DNA from: Perkinsus chesapeaki
Lineage: Eukaryota > Perkinsozoa > Perkinsida > Perkinsidae
Assembly (NCBI GenBank): GCA_013115145.1
Contig: JAAPAO010000045.1
Span: forward strand, 41,745 to 105,744
DNA length: 64,000 bases
Reading direction: 5' to 3'
Notes under the pieces: model-generated
Databases searched by the model: none
What the model saw: the letters and a program-made list of their open reading frames with translations, nothing else
Told to the model about the DNA's origin: nothing
Translations under genes and position numbers: made by a program
Part shown: positions 10,965 through 23,570 of the stretch, piece by piece
Position numbering within the stretch: the stretch's first letter is position 1
Layout: each line of letters starts with the position of its first letter

Positions 10965-13900
10965 TCACCTGTAAAGTCTAGACATCATCACGGACCCAGT
11001 GCCAGACTTGGCCGAGGCCTGGCATGGTGTAGCCCCTCCTCCCTTCTTCCTTGCCGGTACTGCACTTGCATCGAGACCTCTAGACACCTCAGCACCACCC
11101 TTAATCCTCCTGAAGAAGGGACAGTGTCGGACATCGCCCTCCCTGGTAAGGGTAGCTGGTAACCAGAGCCAAACAGCAGCGTCCTTCGGGTCGGGCGGCT
11201 CTCCCTCCAACGAGCGGAGATGTTGACAGTAGGCAGCACAGCTGTACAGGTTGGCACAGGCCTTCACCGGCTCACTAGGTGAGCATCGACATGTCATTAT
11301 TGTAGGAACGTCATCATGAATGATGCCACGGAAGGGGACTATCGATCGCACAGCGGAGCCTCGGAGGATCCACGAGCAGACACCACAGAGGCAACCACCG
11401 GCCATGCAACCGTGGGCAAGAAGAGTCTCGTGATGCGCCCATGCCATCAACCTGTTATGTTGCCACTTTGCCAACGACAAAATGAGTCTTGGGAACGGTT
11501 GGTCTAGAGGATCGAGGTGTCGAGATAGGAGGAGGCAGAAGGACCGGTACACTCCCAGTCGATGCCCCTCGGAGACTATCAGTGCCATAAAAGCCATGGC
11601 CACATGACCAGTATCAACGAGAAGTAGGCGCCCTCTGGAGGCGGCAGTGGCCCTTGCAAAGTCCAACAGGAGAGGGATGTTGCTGAGGAAGGCTGTCGTG
11701 GAGCGTCTACCGCCATCACCGGCAACATGTCCCCAAGAGACCCTCACGCAGTTGACCGTAGTAGAGAAGCCGGCCAGGTTTGGTTCATTTGGCGCCCGGA
11801 CGTCGATGACATGAGTTGGTACAGCCTCGCGGACCACCCATTCAGGAACGCTACTGCACCCTGGTGGAACTGTCAGCAGCATTGTGTCCTCTAGCACCAT
11901 CGACAGCCTTGGTTCACCATCGGCGGCAGGGGCCTCGACGATACTGTCGGGGAGGCAGTGACGCGCAGTGCCACAGGATGCCGACCCTGGGGTGAACTGC
12001 TGGGAGGTTGCTGGGAGTGCAAGGGGAGCGTCGTCGTCTCGGGCACTGCTGAGTATGCTAGTGTTTAGCCCAACCTAAGGGAGGTGGTATTCTCGGTGGT
12101 TGGCGGACGTGGTCGCCTTACGTTGGCCTCGCCTGGTATAGGTAGAGTCCTAGGGTCCATAGATGGGGATTGGTGGTGGTGCAAGCGACGTTGATGACCC
12201 CTCCAAGTTCGTGGACGAATACCCCTCTCCAGCTGAGCCTCGATATATAGCCTATGGAAGCGATGCAGAGCTGTTGCTATAGTAGGCCTGCACTGTGGAT
12301 CACGAATAAGCATGAACCTGTAGATGGCATATCCGATGACTTGGTGTGGCTAACTAGGAGCTGCTGCTGACCTGATAAAGTCACAAAGAGCCTTCTTGTG
12401 GTGTAGCATCTCCACGTTCTCTTCGGTGAGGATGTCAGGGGCGGCCAGTGAAGCTGCCGCTGGTGACCGTCCGGCTGCTGCTGGCGATGGACCGGCATCC
12501 CCTCGGCCTCCACCACCAGTGAGCCTCATAAAGAAGCGAATCCAGTCATCGTTGTAGAATAGGTAATGACCTGACGCAATCGAATCATGCCATGGGGGCC
12601 TTCTGGGTGACCTACCAGTAAGAAGCTCGTACAGGAGGCACCCAACACTCCATATGTCGCTGGCTGTTGTCGTACCAACACTTCTACGCCGATCGAAGGC
12701 CGCACTGAGGAGATTGCATCCTCAGTGGTGAGTAGCGAGGCTGCTGCTCGCCTACTCATCTCGTCTAAGGGCTCGCTCGATGGTCAGCATCTCCGGGGGC
12801 TTCACGAACTCTGTTCCTCGGTTGCGGATGCAAAGCTAGTAGAAGACACCAGTAATGGATGGCCGAATGCATCGGCCACCTACATCGGTGTACTCTGGCC
12901 CTTCTAGGACTCTACTTTCGCCAAAGTCGGCCAAGACAACAGCCGGACCACCACCCCGAACTGGTCGCCAAGCTGGGCCTCCACCAGACTCCAACACCTG
13001 GAGAAAGTGGGTGTCTTAAGAAGGGCAAATGTGTTACCATGATGTTGTCACACTTTAAGTCATAGTGTACCAGACCGTCTCTATGTAGCTTGGCTACTGC
13101 TGCTAGAACTTTCTGATAGGTCTGAGCTCAGGAGAATATTCAACACCAAGTTGAAGACGGCAATGACGGCAATGACCTCCAATAATAGCATTAGATTGTC
13201 GTCCATGTTGCCCATAAGCTTAGCCCTCCAAGTAGTTAAGGTCATGTGATAGCATCTCATAACAATCCAATAACTGCAGCCATCATACCCTACAGAAGAC
13301 CATGCGGGAAAGGTAGAGGGGAGGAAGGGCTACCATAGTCGAAGATCTCCGTCATATAGTTGTCGAAACGGCCTTCCTCAAGACAGGCTATCTCGTTGAA
13401 GACATCGAACAGCACGCATCTGCATGAAGAGCTTTGGCATGAGGGACAGCAGTAGTATGCTGCCACCAACCTGTCCCTGATACTAGGGTGCTTCTTAACC
13501 AGCTTAACGGCGACAACTTCATTCCTGCCCCTCTGCTCTGTGTCAACGCTCTCAGCATCCAAGACTGTGTCGCAGCGGTAAACTGTGCCGAAGGCTCCTC
13601 CACCAAGGACGGTCATATCTGCTGGAAGGCAGCTCAGGCGGCTCAAGAACGACAAGTGTTCACCCGTGTAGATCCAACGCGGGAAGCAGCCGGGGGCCAA
13701 CAGCTTTAGCAACCGGAAGAGCCCTCCATGGCTCGAGGCTCCTCGAATGCCCTCGTCGCGGTAAAGTCTCCGGAGGACCTGAAACGAGCACTAGCCATCT
13801 TGGCCGGAGGACCTCGGGAGGACCTCAGAGTTCTTGGGGTGAGCGAGATGTGTATCCAGAATGAAAAGGACGTTGAGTTTATGATTGAGAGCAGGGAACT

Positions 13901-16900
13901 GGTCACAGTACCGGCAGTCGAGGGTGCCCCTACTGGCCGACAGCAGCAACAATAGTAGGAGACGAAGGACGCCTGACGAGAGCAAGTGGTTTAATGTACA
14001 GCACTGCAGGGTCACATTCTTGTAGCTCTTCGGTGCGGTAGAGCCTTCGACACCTCCTTCCGCAATCACAGAATAGATCAGCGCTAAGCCTACTAATGCC
14101 ACCTGAGCCTCAATGACCGACGACGACAAGATGTCGGGCAAAAACTGACTATATTCGAGCTCTTCATGATAGGCCTCGAAGGCCTGCCCTTCTCCAGGGA
14201 CAGGAGGTACCTGATGGCAAAGGTCGATGCCCACGGGTCAGGGACTTAGATACCTCCCATGGCTGGTCAGGGACAGCAGGCTGCCCCTGCTGCTGCCCGC
14301 CTTCAACATACTCTGGCGGGGTTGGGTCCACACCAAGACCACTCGTGCCTTGTACTGATGGCGGCAGGCCTGATCACCAACTTTAAAGTAAGCACCATGC
14401 ATATCAGCGCCGACCATGGAAGGCCAGCCGTGGTACGATCGATGGTGAGGCGTTCATCCGTAGCATCTGATGCTGCTGTTGTTGCTCTTCTCCTCCACCC
14501 CCACTGGATGATGATGATGATGAGGAAGGAGAAGTGTCGTGCTCATGTGTGGCATCTCCAGGTTCCATGCCCCCGGTTGGGTAGGTTATTGGTGGGGGTA
14601 GGGCATCCTCGCCTGATCGAAAGCATCTACTAGACTCCAGTCAACAGCGCCTTACTGCTCCTCCTGGTGCTCCCCTTGCATTCTAGAAACGAGGTGGGCG
14701 GCGGCGGTGGTGGTGGTATGGCCATAGGGGGCGGTATCGGTCCTCCGGGCACTGCTGACGTGGCATCTCTGGTAGCCTGAAGGTAGATGGCCATAAGCAG
14801 GTTTGCACTGAACCTCCTGAGAGATGGACCTCCTCAGAAGGTACGGTGCCAAGGAGGCCCGTGCTGCCTTGGGTCGATGGAGCCAGACCCGCGAAGGAAA
14901 GCCCGGGTATCATAACGCTGCGGCAGCAGCCACGAGGAGGTACAAGAATCTGATAGAGAACACTCACTAGGCAGTATCAGCAGTTCCCGGCTCACCGGTG
15001 GGGCAGTGGCCTCCAGCGTCGACAGCTGCTGCTCGGATTGGATCTAACACGGTTATGACTCTGACTGTAGCAGGTCATTCTCACCTCCTGATCAGCGACC
15101 TCGCTGTAGCTGTTGTCAGAATTGGTGATGATGGAGGAAGTCTCCTGGAACAGTCGAATCTCTATAAAGCCTCTGGCAGTAAGATACCTCAAGACCACCA
15201 CTGGATGACCTCCCTCTCCCACTGAACTGTTGGTATCTGCAATATTGCCCTCCTCGGCGACCGCAGGGGATGGCTGGGCCCACCTCTCCAGCATGTGAGA
15301 GGCTACATGCTCCAGGTCAATCTCACCGCAGAGGAAATCCACCACCTTTAAAGAGTAGAACTTCTTACTGAAGGAAGCCTACATCGAGCAGTGGAGGTTA
15401 GCGCTTACCGAGCCGATGGACTTCGTGCACGAGCTAGGGCGATGAGGACCTTCAAGTGGGCCACAGCTAGGGCATCCTCGCCCTTGCCCTCGTCCCATTG
15501 GAGATCGCAGGGCTGAGTCGATGATGCAAATGAAGAGGTACTGGAAGGTGACCCCGACGAGGAGGACGGTGCTGGAGTCATGGTACCATGGGACCGACGA
15601 CGATACAGACGAATAAAGCGAGAATAATGGCGATGGAGGTACCTGCCAAAACGGAGGTATCTTTGCGCACCCGGAAGAATATCCTAAGGCTGGTGACTCA
15701 CCAGGCAACATGGGGGTCCTTTAGGAATTGATTGAGCGGAGGCGGCACCGAAAAAAGAGCAGCTTCGACCTCGGATATCTTCATCTCGAGCAAGGCCTCT
15801 GGAGAAAACGGTCGTCCACGGGGAGGCGAAGGCCAGGTCCTCGAAGCCATAAACCTAACAAGGCCGGCAGTCACTGTTGTAAAGGGGCGAGGTAGGTCTA
15901 CCGAGGAATAACTCCGGTACCACAGGAGAAGATGGAGGCCAACCAGGGGCCCATCACCACCGGGGCCGCGCAGTCTGCGATTGAGGACCAAGCGGCAGAG
16001 ACCCTCGAGGCCATCGGGACGTAACTGACGAGAGAAGTACCATGAAGTGTTTGTGTCGTAGAGGAAGATATGGTATGAAGAGCTGACACTCACACTGTAA
16101 GGCTGTCCCTTCGAGACTTGATTGCCTTATTAATAATAGTCAGCACAGATGTCACCATTGTGAGGAGGCGTAGGCGATCGAGTGCCATACGTCTGTCCTC
16201 GACTTCGGGATGCACCCACATACCAGAATCCTCGACACTCTCAGGGAAGAATGATGCTGCTATCACTGGTGTGAGGAGGGAATACAGCGAAACAGTGTCA
16301 GATAGGGAAGGACTGCTGGAGGGTGATGAGGCAACGGGGATATCTAAGGGAACGATTCATATTGCAATGCAGGACTGATGAGCTTACCCAGTAGTGTATC
16401 CAAGATACCCTCAGCCATAACAGCATCAGAGCACTCAAGCAGTGCAGAGATGGTCCAGGCGAATGCTATAGAGAGCCTCCTCCATCGATAGAGATCGCCT
16501 GGCCTTGGGGTTTGCATTGAACGCATTGGACTTAGACTATCCAGAGAACCCGTTCGAACTGACAAAGAACAATTGCTTCAAGTGACATCAAGTGACTCAT
16601 GTTGCAAATTGTGGTTGGTGTGGTTGGTGTGGTGAGCCTACCTCTATCAGATCGTACTGCTTCATTATGTATCCTAACTTCGACATGGAAAGCCTTCAAG
16701 AGCTCCTTAACTTCAGTCTGACAGCCATCACCAGTCTATGATCGCATATCCTTTCTTACTCACCAACGTTGTTATTATAGCCGATAGTGCCTGGGCTGCA
16801 CAAGGGCCTGGGAGGACAGCTCTCCGAATGTACTCCCCTGAGGAATCATTTAAGGAGGGAGCGGGCACTGGCCACCCCACCGAGCAGGAGGAGACACTCC

Positions 16901-18010
16901 TCCACCCCCTCAGGAACGTGCATGAATGATCCTTCCTTTGATCCATCTCTCAGTTTCTCTACACGGTGGAGGCGTTCACTAATACCGGAGCACACCGTCC
17001 GAAGCAATGGGTCCGCGAAAGGATTCGCCACGCTCGACCTAACCACCACGAGGGGACTCCAACACCATGCTCACAGCAGCATGGTCTTACTCAGACAGAT
17101 GATCCCGGGCCTTGGCTCGGTGCCTTCTCAATCCTCGCCAGGCCTCCCTCCATTCATCAGAGCTCAGACAGAGGCATGGCTCGGCCCGCCGTATGCACTG
17201 GCACTGTCCGGCGTCCCTGATGCTGGTAGTGGGGTCCCGATCCATGAGGAGGGGGATCGGTATGGTCTCGAGGCCAGGAAGGAGCATGTCCCATAGGAAC
17301 GGTACAGGAAGTTTGTCAGACGGGACCCGCCGCAGCAGAGATAGGAGGACTCGGCGGACCTCAGCCCATTCGCTCGGGCGTCTCATTTCTGGTGTGATCC
17401 GGGCCGAGGTGAGGGAGGCCCTGACACTTCGTGGGCCAGAGGATGATGTTGACGGTTGACAGTTGGTGTTGGCGAGCTCTTGGTCAACCTCAGCGAAGAG
17501 TTCCCTTTGGTGGTGAAGCTTGGCAAGGCAGCTGAGGTCGCCAAGGAAGGCAAGCTCGCCGACCAACTGAAAGATACTCCTATATCCATTATTAAGGGCA
17601 ACTGGGGCTTTGACAAAGGTTAGATCATACAGGGTGATGAAGAACTTTTCCACAGTCGGGCTACTGTATAAATTATACATAGTAAAATGCGCAGGTCGGA
17701 ATATGCTGACAGTTGACAATCAATCGTCAAAGAGGACTGCACAATCATCTCCCTTCAATAGTTCCGAGTTTCACGGAGCAATAAGCTTTTCTATCTGCTT
17801 GATCTGGAGGCTTGTGTAGAACTGACTTTAAGGTGGGGGTTGTAAAGAGCAACAAGACAATCATCATCACCAAACAAGCCACAACAACTTAATCGCCAAT
17901 ACTCTGCTGTCCATATCATCCTGAACTCACCTGTGCCTCCTCCTTAAGCTCCGTCCGTGGATCTCTAGCGCTAGGTACAATAGGAACTTCGGCAACGCGG
18001 CCGTCCTGCT
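10965..18010 (-). CDS. Giant multi-exon gene: helical solenoid, low-complexity linker, protein kinase, phosphatase-like C-terminus
   Basis: Phase-consistent exons run from about 18010 (first exons IGGQQDGRVAEV, FYTSLQIKQIEKLIAPIF) through 17.7-15.0 kb of Leu/Ala-rich helices resembling HEAT/ARM solenoids, then a linker with poly-Ser, Gly and poly-Gln (about 14.6-14.3 kb). The kinase domain follows: glycine loop LGGGAFGTVYRC and VAVKLVKK (about 13.6-13.5 kb), catalytic loop LVHYDLKCDN (13.06 kb), ADFGES (about 12.94 kb), an APE-like EFVKPPEML (about 12.8 kb), SDIWSVGCLLYELL (12.63 kb) and a subdomain-XI-like QCRPTIATAL. All core catalytic residues are present. The last exon (to 10965) has a fold resembling a dual-specificity phosphatase but with DTGHVAM where CxxxxxR should be. 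The start is uncertain; it could be two genes, with the kinase beginning near 14.2 kb. Confidence 0.6.
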
Positions 18011-18068
18011 GTCCACCGATCCCTAAGGATCACAATAAAACCGTCGGGCGCCCACTAGCCCACCGTGG

Positions 18069-18862
18069 ATGACCAGCGACGCCCTTTGGGTAGAAGGAGT
18101 GTTCGCTCGAGTGGAACGGTCTCGTGTTGCTGTCGATGAGCTTGGATGGCTGCCAGATGTGGTCCCTATTTTTCGCTGATACAGTCGTCTAGAAGACCTG
18201 ACATACAAAGACTACACCCAAGCCGACCAGCCGACCGGGGCGCTGATGACCTGGTCATGGTCCCACCAGTAGGTAGGGCCCTCCCCGACTGACTAGCACT
18301 GCTCGCCAATGGCAACACTGATGCCAGCGGTCCAGCTTTGGCTAGGTCAAGTGTTGGAACTCGACCTCCCCCTCTACCACTCAATGGTGGTGCTCTATAA
18401 GGAGCTGTTGGCAGCGGAGGGAGCTGTTGTGAATGATACTGAGTCCCTTCAGCTACATGCTGGCTCCTTGAGGAGGACGGTGGCCCAGGAAACTGAAGAG
18501 CCACCACCCGTAGAAGAACCAAGCATGCAAGTAAGTCCCACCGTATCCCGGACGCCTCGCGTGGACGGTGTCCCATTCCCCTGGCCCATTCTCGGACCGG
18601 CAGCAGCAGCAGCAGCGGCCCTCGCAGAATATCTACTATTATTATCATGTGTCCTATCAAACAGCATCCCCTTCAATATAGGCACCAACCGTACCGATCT
18701 CTGTGAGCTATCTCCGAGGCCACTTTACGCTGAGCGTGCGTGAAGAGGTTCACCAGAAGATCGTTCTCTGTGGACCTGCTTGCCCGCTTTGCCTCGGAGA
18801 AGCCTTTAATAGACCTATGGCGGCCGATCATACTGATTATCCCCTCCACAAGTGGGTTCTGA
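18069..18862 (+). CDS. Protein of unknown function, head-to-head with the kinase gene
   Basis: ATG at 18069 opens MTSDALWVEGVFARVERSR. Introns of about 26 and 28 bp, then a long third exon (HCSPMATLMPAVQLW ... EEPPPVEEPSMQ) ending at a GTAAGT donor near 18531. Two further exon-like pieces end in WRPIILIIPSTSGF with TGA at 18860-18862. The long exon reads as amphipathic helix followed by an acidic Pro-rich stretch. No family recognised. The antisense frame over the same bases is lower quality. The start lies within about 60 bp of the first exon of the minus-strand kinase gene, so a shared bidirectional promoter is likely (inference). Confidence 0.5.
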
Positions 18863-19690
18863 ATCTCAGATACTATCAGTGATTAACAAAAGCAGACGGC
18901 AATCGACGCCCGTGTTCGCAGATGGTAAGTGTACCGAGGTCGATTTGCGTCCCATGACTCGCCTGAGCTCATCCAGCCACTTGGCGGGATTATCCGGATG
19001 TTTACTGGCCACCTGCTCCAGTTGACTTAGCATATGAGGTTCATGTCCTCGAGATGGTGGTGGTGGTGTTCCACTTTTAAGGGTGTCCATTCTGGTCATT
19101 ATACCGACACCTTCAATAGATTATTAACCCCCGTTGCTGTGACAACTCACTCAACACTGTTAATGGTAGCAAAGGTCTCCATGGTGGCAGCAACGACAGC
19201 AGTAGTGAGATGAGCCAGTAGAGATAATAATGTGGTACATGTAATGCTACGTAACTATAACACATGGTACAGTTCTATGCATCGAAAGGTCCCTGGTTCG
19301 ATCCCGGCCTCAGTCATCTTTCTGATTCACCAGAAATCGACGCTTCGTCCTCCATCTCCGAGGCCCTAGCTGGCTCGGGCTCACTCTGAGCTGGGACCGC
19401 AATTTCGACATCCTCCTCGGATGGCCACAAGCCCTTAACCCTTTTTCCTTCAGATTTCGTCACTGCTTGCTGTATCCGCGATTTGAACCCGCGACCAGCT
19501 GCTGCTTCTGCTGGCTGTTGTGAGCCGGAAGATGAGGACGAGCCTGCTCTGAACACTTTGCCTTTGGCAGGTATAAGTGTACCACTCCCAGCTCGCTGGA
19601 AGGCCTCTGCTACATTAGCAACGTTGGTAAAGACTGGGCACCTGAGAAAAGGGGACAAGATTTGTGTGCTGCGTGGAAACCGACACATTC
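18863..19690 (-). CDS. Probable exons of a small minus-strand gene, unknown function
   Basis: Two coding-like blocks: 19688-19314, acidic and Ser-rich with KGKVFRAGSSSSSGSQQ and VKGLWPSEEDVEIAV, and 19060-18870, helical with LEQVASKHPDNPAKWLDELR. I could not prove they are spliced together or find a convincing start; the stretch 19100-19313 between them contains a tRNA-like B-box but no open coding frame. Confidence 0.3.
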
Positions 19691-19840
19691 CACATGAGCT
19701 GAGATTTGAGTTTGGTCTTGATCGATCACGAGGATTTTCTACGAATTACTCGGAGATTGCTAAGAGGACTGGGCCGAGAAATTTTACCCCTCGCTAGGAT
19801 TTACTACCACCCATCTTCTGTCCCTCCCTCCCCCATCTTC

Positions 19841-21714
19841 TTACATATCACTTAAATGTCCCATTTGACCGCAATGAACACACTGTAGACAAAGGCCTCT
19901 AACATCACCACTGAGGACATCCTGCCGCAGCTTATCATACTTCCTACGGAACTTGGGGTATATAACCAATAGGTCCACCAAGCTCTGCCTATACAGAGAG
20001 ATGGTCTCGCAAAATGACAGACACTTGGCTGAAGCAGATCGAGAGGTCTCCATAAACAGTGCTACCTCACCGAAGTAGCCGCCCTCCGAAAGATACCCTA
20101 TAGTGGCCCCCGCATATGACCTTGAAAGTAGCTTCACTTTCCCTTTAATAATAAAGTACATCGAACTAGCCCATTCGCCCTCCTCAAAGATAATGTCTCC
20201 AGGGGCATGCGTCTCTCTCGCGACAGCCTGGCAAATCTTTTCCAGCATGGACCGAGGTATGTTCGAGAAGAACGGCGCTGATTTGATGACGCCTCCCACA
20301 AGATGGACCATGATCTCTGTGCGCAGCGGTGGGCTGAGGATGCCCATAACCTCCTCCTCTTCAGAGTTGATATCCTTACCGTACTCCCACACAAACTCCA
20401 AATACCGTCTGACCCTGACCTGCAAGGCCCTGGGCAACTGCCTCTGCCGAAAGTAACGATTAACTGCCTTCTTTTTAACACGGAAGGCGGCCGCGCTGGC
20501 GTCGAGTTTCCTCACTACGGAGCCTATAGCTCCAACGAAGAACGCAAAGACACCACAGGCCAACAGCATGGTCACCACACCGAACACTTGCTCGGTCGAG
20601 TTGACCGGATAGATGTCACCGTAGCCAACTGTGGTCATTGTTGCGAACGACCAATACATGGCCGCAATATATTTCTCACGCGGGGCCGCGTCACGGTAGT
20701 CAAAGCGATCCAGCCACGTTACTGTGGAATTGAGGAGAGGATCGGTATCGGCTATAAGATACCAAATGCATGCTACCCAGTGGGCTATGAACACCACGAA
20801 TGTCACTAAGCGTAATAACTGTATCAATACGGATAACCCGTCAGAGTTGACGAAGTCCTCGACCTGAAGAGTAAGAGCCGACTACTGAGCCCACCGTTCC
20901 CCTGCAAAGATATCACCTTTGATAGAATCCGCTTTAATTTCAAAACTCGTAAGAGCCGGAGTACTCGGAGGAGCCTGGCAAACTTGATCATCCTGAGCAG
21001 CTGCACTCCCTCCAGATTAGATGCTTCAAAGACCCATTCATATGGGAAAGAGGCGGCTAAGTCGACTACGAACCATGTCTTAAGATATACTGGAGCAATG
21101 CCTTTGACATTCATAACCTATCAAGAGGCGATGGCTGTCCTGTGGGAGGGGCCGAGGTTGCCTTACTAAATTCCCCCCAACGTAGACTCCTGTGATGAAG
21201 TTAAGGGGGACGTCTACCATAAAGAAGATATCCATAGTAGTCTCCAGTCCGGCTAGGAACCCTGCCGAATCTTGCTTGAAACACAATCGATATGGTATAG
21301 ATACCGACTAAAAAGAGTTAGCATAATGGCACTAGTAGTGCCAACATTAAATGCTATTCCCACAGGAGGCCCCTGCGAGGGTGGGTGCTGTTTTACGCAC
21401 CGCGAGATTCCCGTCCACGGTTCCCCTTTAGATATGTTGGAAAGGCCGAGGTGGAACCAAGAGCCTTACCTCATAAAGAATGAAAGACATTATGATAAAG
21501 TCCCAAGCGACCCTTTTGGTATCCTCGGGAGATATTATGATGCGGGGCCGGTGTTTAGTGCTCCGAGGATTCTCCGATTCGGTATCTAAGTCCAACCGTG
21601 CAAGATACAAATAAGCTCAGAATGCACACCATCCCAGTCAAGCTCATTGTCAGTCTCGTCTGAGCTTTGTCTGATAACATCACCGTTATGTTGCCAGGCC
21701 TCCCGAGTGACCAT
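19841..21714 (-). CDS. Voltage-gated K+ channel with cyclic-nucleotide-binding domain (EAG/KAT/HCN class)
   Basis: Exons at 21714-21470 (with one very short intron), 21307-21167, 21117-20917 and 20863-19841. Order: N-terminal tail; S1 (WDFIIMSFILYE then SVSIPYRLCF, matching the class motif after S1); S2/S3 (MDIFFMVDVPLNFITG; VYLKTWFVVDLAASFPYEW); S4 with Arg spacing (RMIKFARLLRVLRLLRVLK); S5; pore with selectivity filter TTVGYGDIYP; C-linker; CNBD with GGYFGEVALFMETSRSASA. The RSASA sequence sits where the nucleotide phosphate is bound in functional CNBDs, so ligand binding is plausible. GYG predicts K+ selectivity. The C-terminus adds an incomplete zinc-knuckle-like CLQCVHCGQMGH. The start could lie further upstream: the frame remains open before 21714 without a Met. 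Confidence 0.9.
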
Positions 21715-21895
21715 ATCGCGGGTCTCGGGATGAGGTGGGTTTAAGAGATATCCAAAAGGAAGATATCAGCAACTGATCGATCAATTCAGGCAAGACCAAC
21801 GCCACGGTCCCTTCGCTCAGAAGTGCGCTGATCCACGCAGATCTAGCGCACGCCCGCGAGCATGCCGGACCAATAACCTCTCCTCCGCGGTCGGG

Positions 21896-23506
21896 ATGCC
21901 AGAAGGAAAGGGTCCTCGAAGACGAGACCTATCTAGTCTGCGTAAACCTTTACTGGATACTCCTGCTTTGGAGGAGTTCCTGAGCGATATAGGGTCATCT
22001 AAAAAGCATGCTGGTAGGCTTATTGGGGCATCTGTGAGGACTAGGGTTCAACGACTCCTTTTGGGTTTATAAGGGTATTGGATATCAAGTATGGTATGGT
22101 CAGTTACCATTCAAAAGGCTCTGATAGAAGACGAGCCTGATTTTGATGCTAATAAGCTCGGGCCTAGGGTACCTAAGAGGGCTGCTGCATTGTTGGATAC
22201 GGTGTTTATAAGATGCTCAAGCTCAATAGGGATGAAACAAGTATCTAAGGATGGTACTACAAAGATGCTAATACGTCTACAGGTAGTAAGATACTTCTGA
22301 GGTTGATCAGTTAACCAAAGTCAGGATACTTTTGAGGAGGATTTTTAATTTTTATGAAGTTTGCTCTGCCCATATGGTTTTATATCGATGCCATTTTTCT
22401 CTACATCTCTCTGAGCTACTCTCACTAATCGTGGTATATCACCCTAACAAGGCAGCTTTAGTCTTCTTCAGGACGGCAAGGAGGTGGAGACAGTTATCAT
22501 ACCCTCGGGTAGTCGGCGGACCCTTTGCGTATCCTCCCAAGTAGGATGCCGAATGGCCTGCCGTTTCTGCGCCACTGGTACACTGGGTCTCTCCGGTAAC
22601 CTTTTGGCCGGTGAGATTATGGAACAGCTCTGGCACGCAAATAAGGTATCGGACATTCCCATCACCAACGTTGTTTTTATGGGTATGGGGGAGCCCTTGG
22701 AGAACTATGATGCTGTTATGTCGGCCATAAAGGGGATGAACGAGCTCTTCAATATACCTCAAAGATGCATCACAGTCAGCACCGTCGGGGTTGTGCCTAA
22801 GATACGCGAGCTGGCCCACGAAGCCTCGGCTGTTAAGCTGGCCTTATCTTTGCATGCCCCCACTCAAGAGCTCCGGGAGAGGATAGTACCGTCAGCCAAG
22901 GCTTGGCATATAGACGATTTGATGGCAGCTGTGGATGAATACTCCGAGGCCAGTCAGCGTGCTGGAAGACCTGATGGTAGTGGCGGTGGGGGGCGAAAGA
23001 AGGGGAGCGTTCTGGTGGAATATGTGGTGATACGGGACATCAACGACACGAGTGAATGTGCTCATGAACTGGGCCGGTTATTGGGTAATCGAAAGGCTGT
23101 TGTTAATTTGATACCGTATAATACGGTAGACAATGGCACAGACTTCCAGCCACCATTGGAGGACTCTGTGAAGAATATGGCGTTGATACTTCGAGAGGAG
23201 TATGGTGTTAGAGTGTATAATAGGCAGCATCATGGTAGGGACATCGACGCTGCCTGTGGGCAGCTGGCCAAGAAAAGGCCTCATGGAGGAGTAGGAGGGG
23301 GAGCACCAGATGTAGAGGACTACCCCGCCACGTCGACCGATGGACTCAGCAATCGGTTACTTCCGTTGGATTTGTTATCAAATTCGTCATCACCCGACTG
23401 GACGGCGGCAGTTCGAGCTGTTGCTGCTGTCGGTTCTGCGGCGGCGGTAGTTGGCTTTTTATCCTGGCGTTTGCTGCTCCGAAGAGCTACCAAGGCACCG
23501 TCCTGA
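21896..23506 (+). CDS. RlmN-family radical SAM rRNA/tRNA adenine-C2 methyltransferase with C-terminal membrane anchor
   Basis: Exon 1 starts MPEGKGPRRRDLSSLRK (21896). After short introns come KALIEDEPDFDANK (about 22109) and KDGTTKMLIRLQ, ending at 22282; the main exon (22472-23506) resumes with DGKEVETVIIPSGSRRTL. The radical SAM cluster motif CRMACRFC follows TLCVSSQVG, which keeps the upstream catalytic Cys, and the downstream catalytic Cys is kept in DIDAACGQL. So both cysteines of the methyl-transfer mechanism are present and the enzyme should be active on A2503 of large-subunit rRNA and/or tRNA A37, presumably in an organelle. Unlike bacterial RlmN it has a long extension ending in a hydrophobic helix (VAAVGSAAAVVGFLSW) and a basic tail (RLLLRRATKAPS), predicting a tail anchor. 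Confidence 0.88.
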
Positions 23507-23570
23507 CTTCCCGAATGTTGTTGTTGTGTTTGGTTTTAATCAGCTTGGCTGCTGCTTCAGTGGTATTACT

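Noticed and set aside
13700-13800. Mitochondrial carrier signature in the kinase gene (LYRDEGIRG)
   Set aside because: Only one short match, with no membrane helices or repeated PX[DE]XX[KR] motif; it is part of the segment leading into the kinase.
18166-18660. Long minus-strand frame over the 18.2-18.7 kb region
   Set aside because: Low-complexity antisense of the better supported plus-strand exons, with no splice chain.
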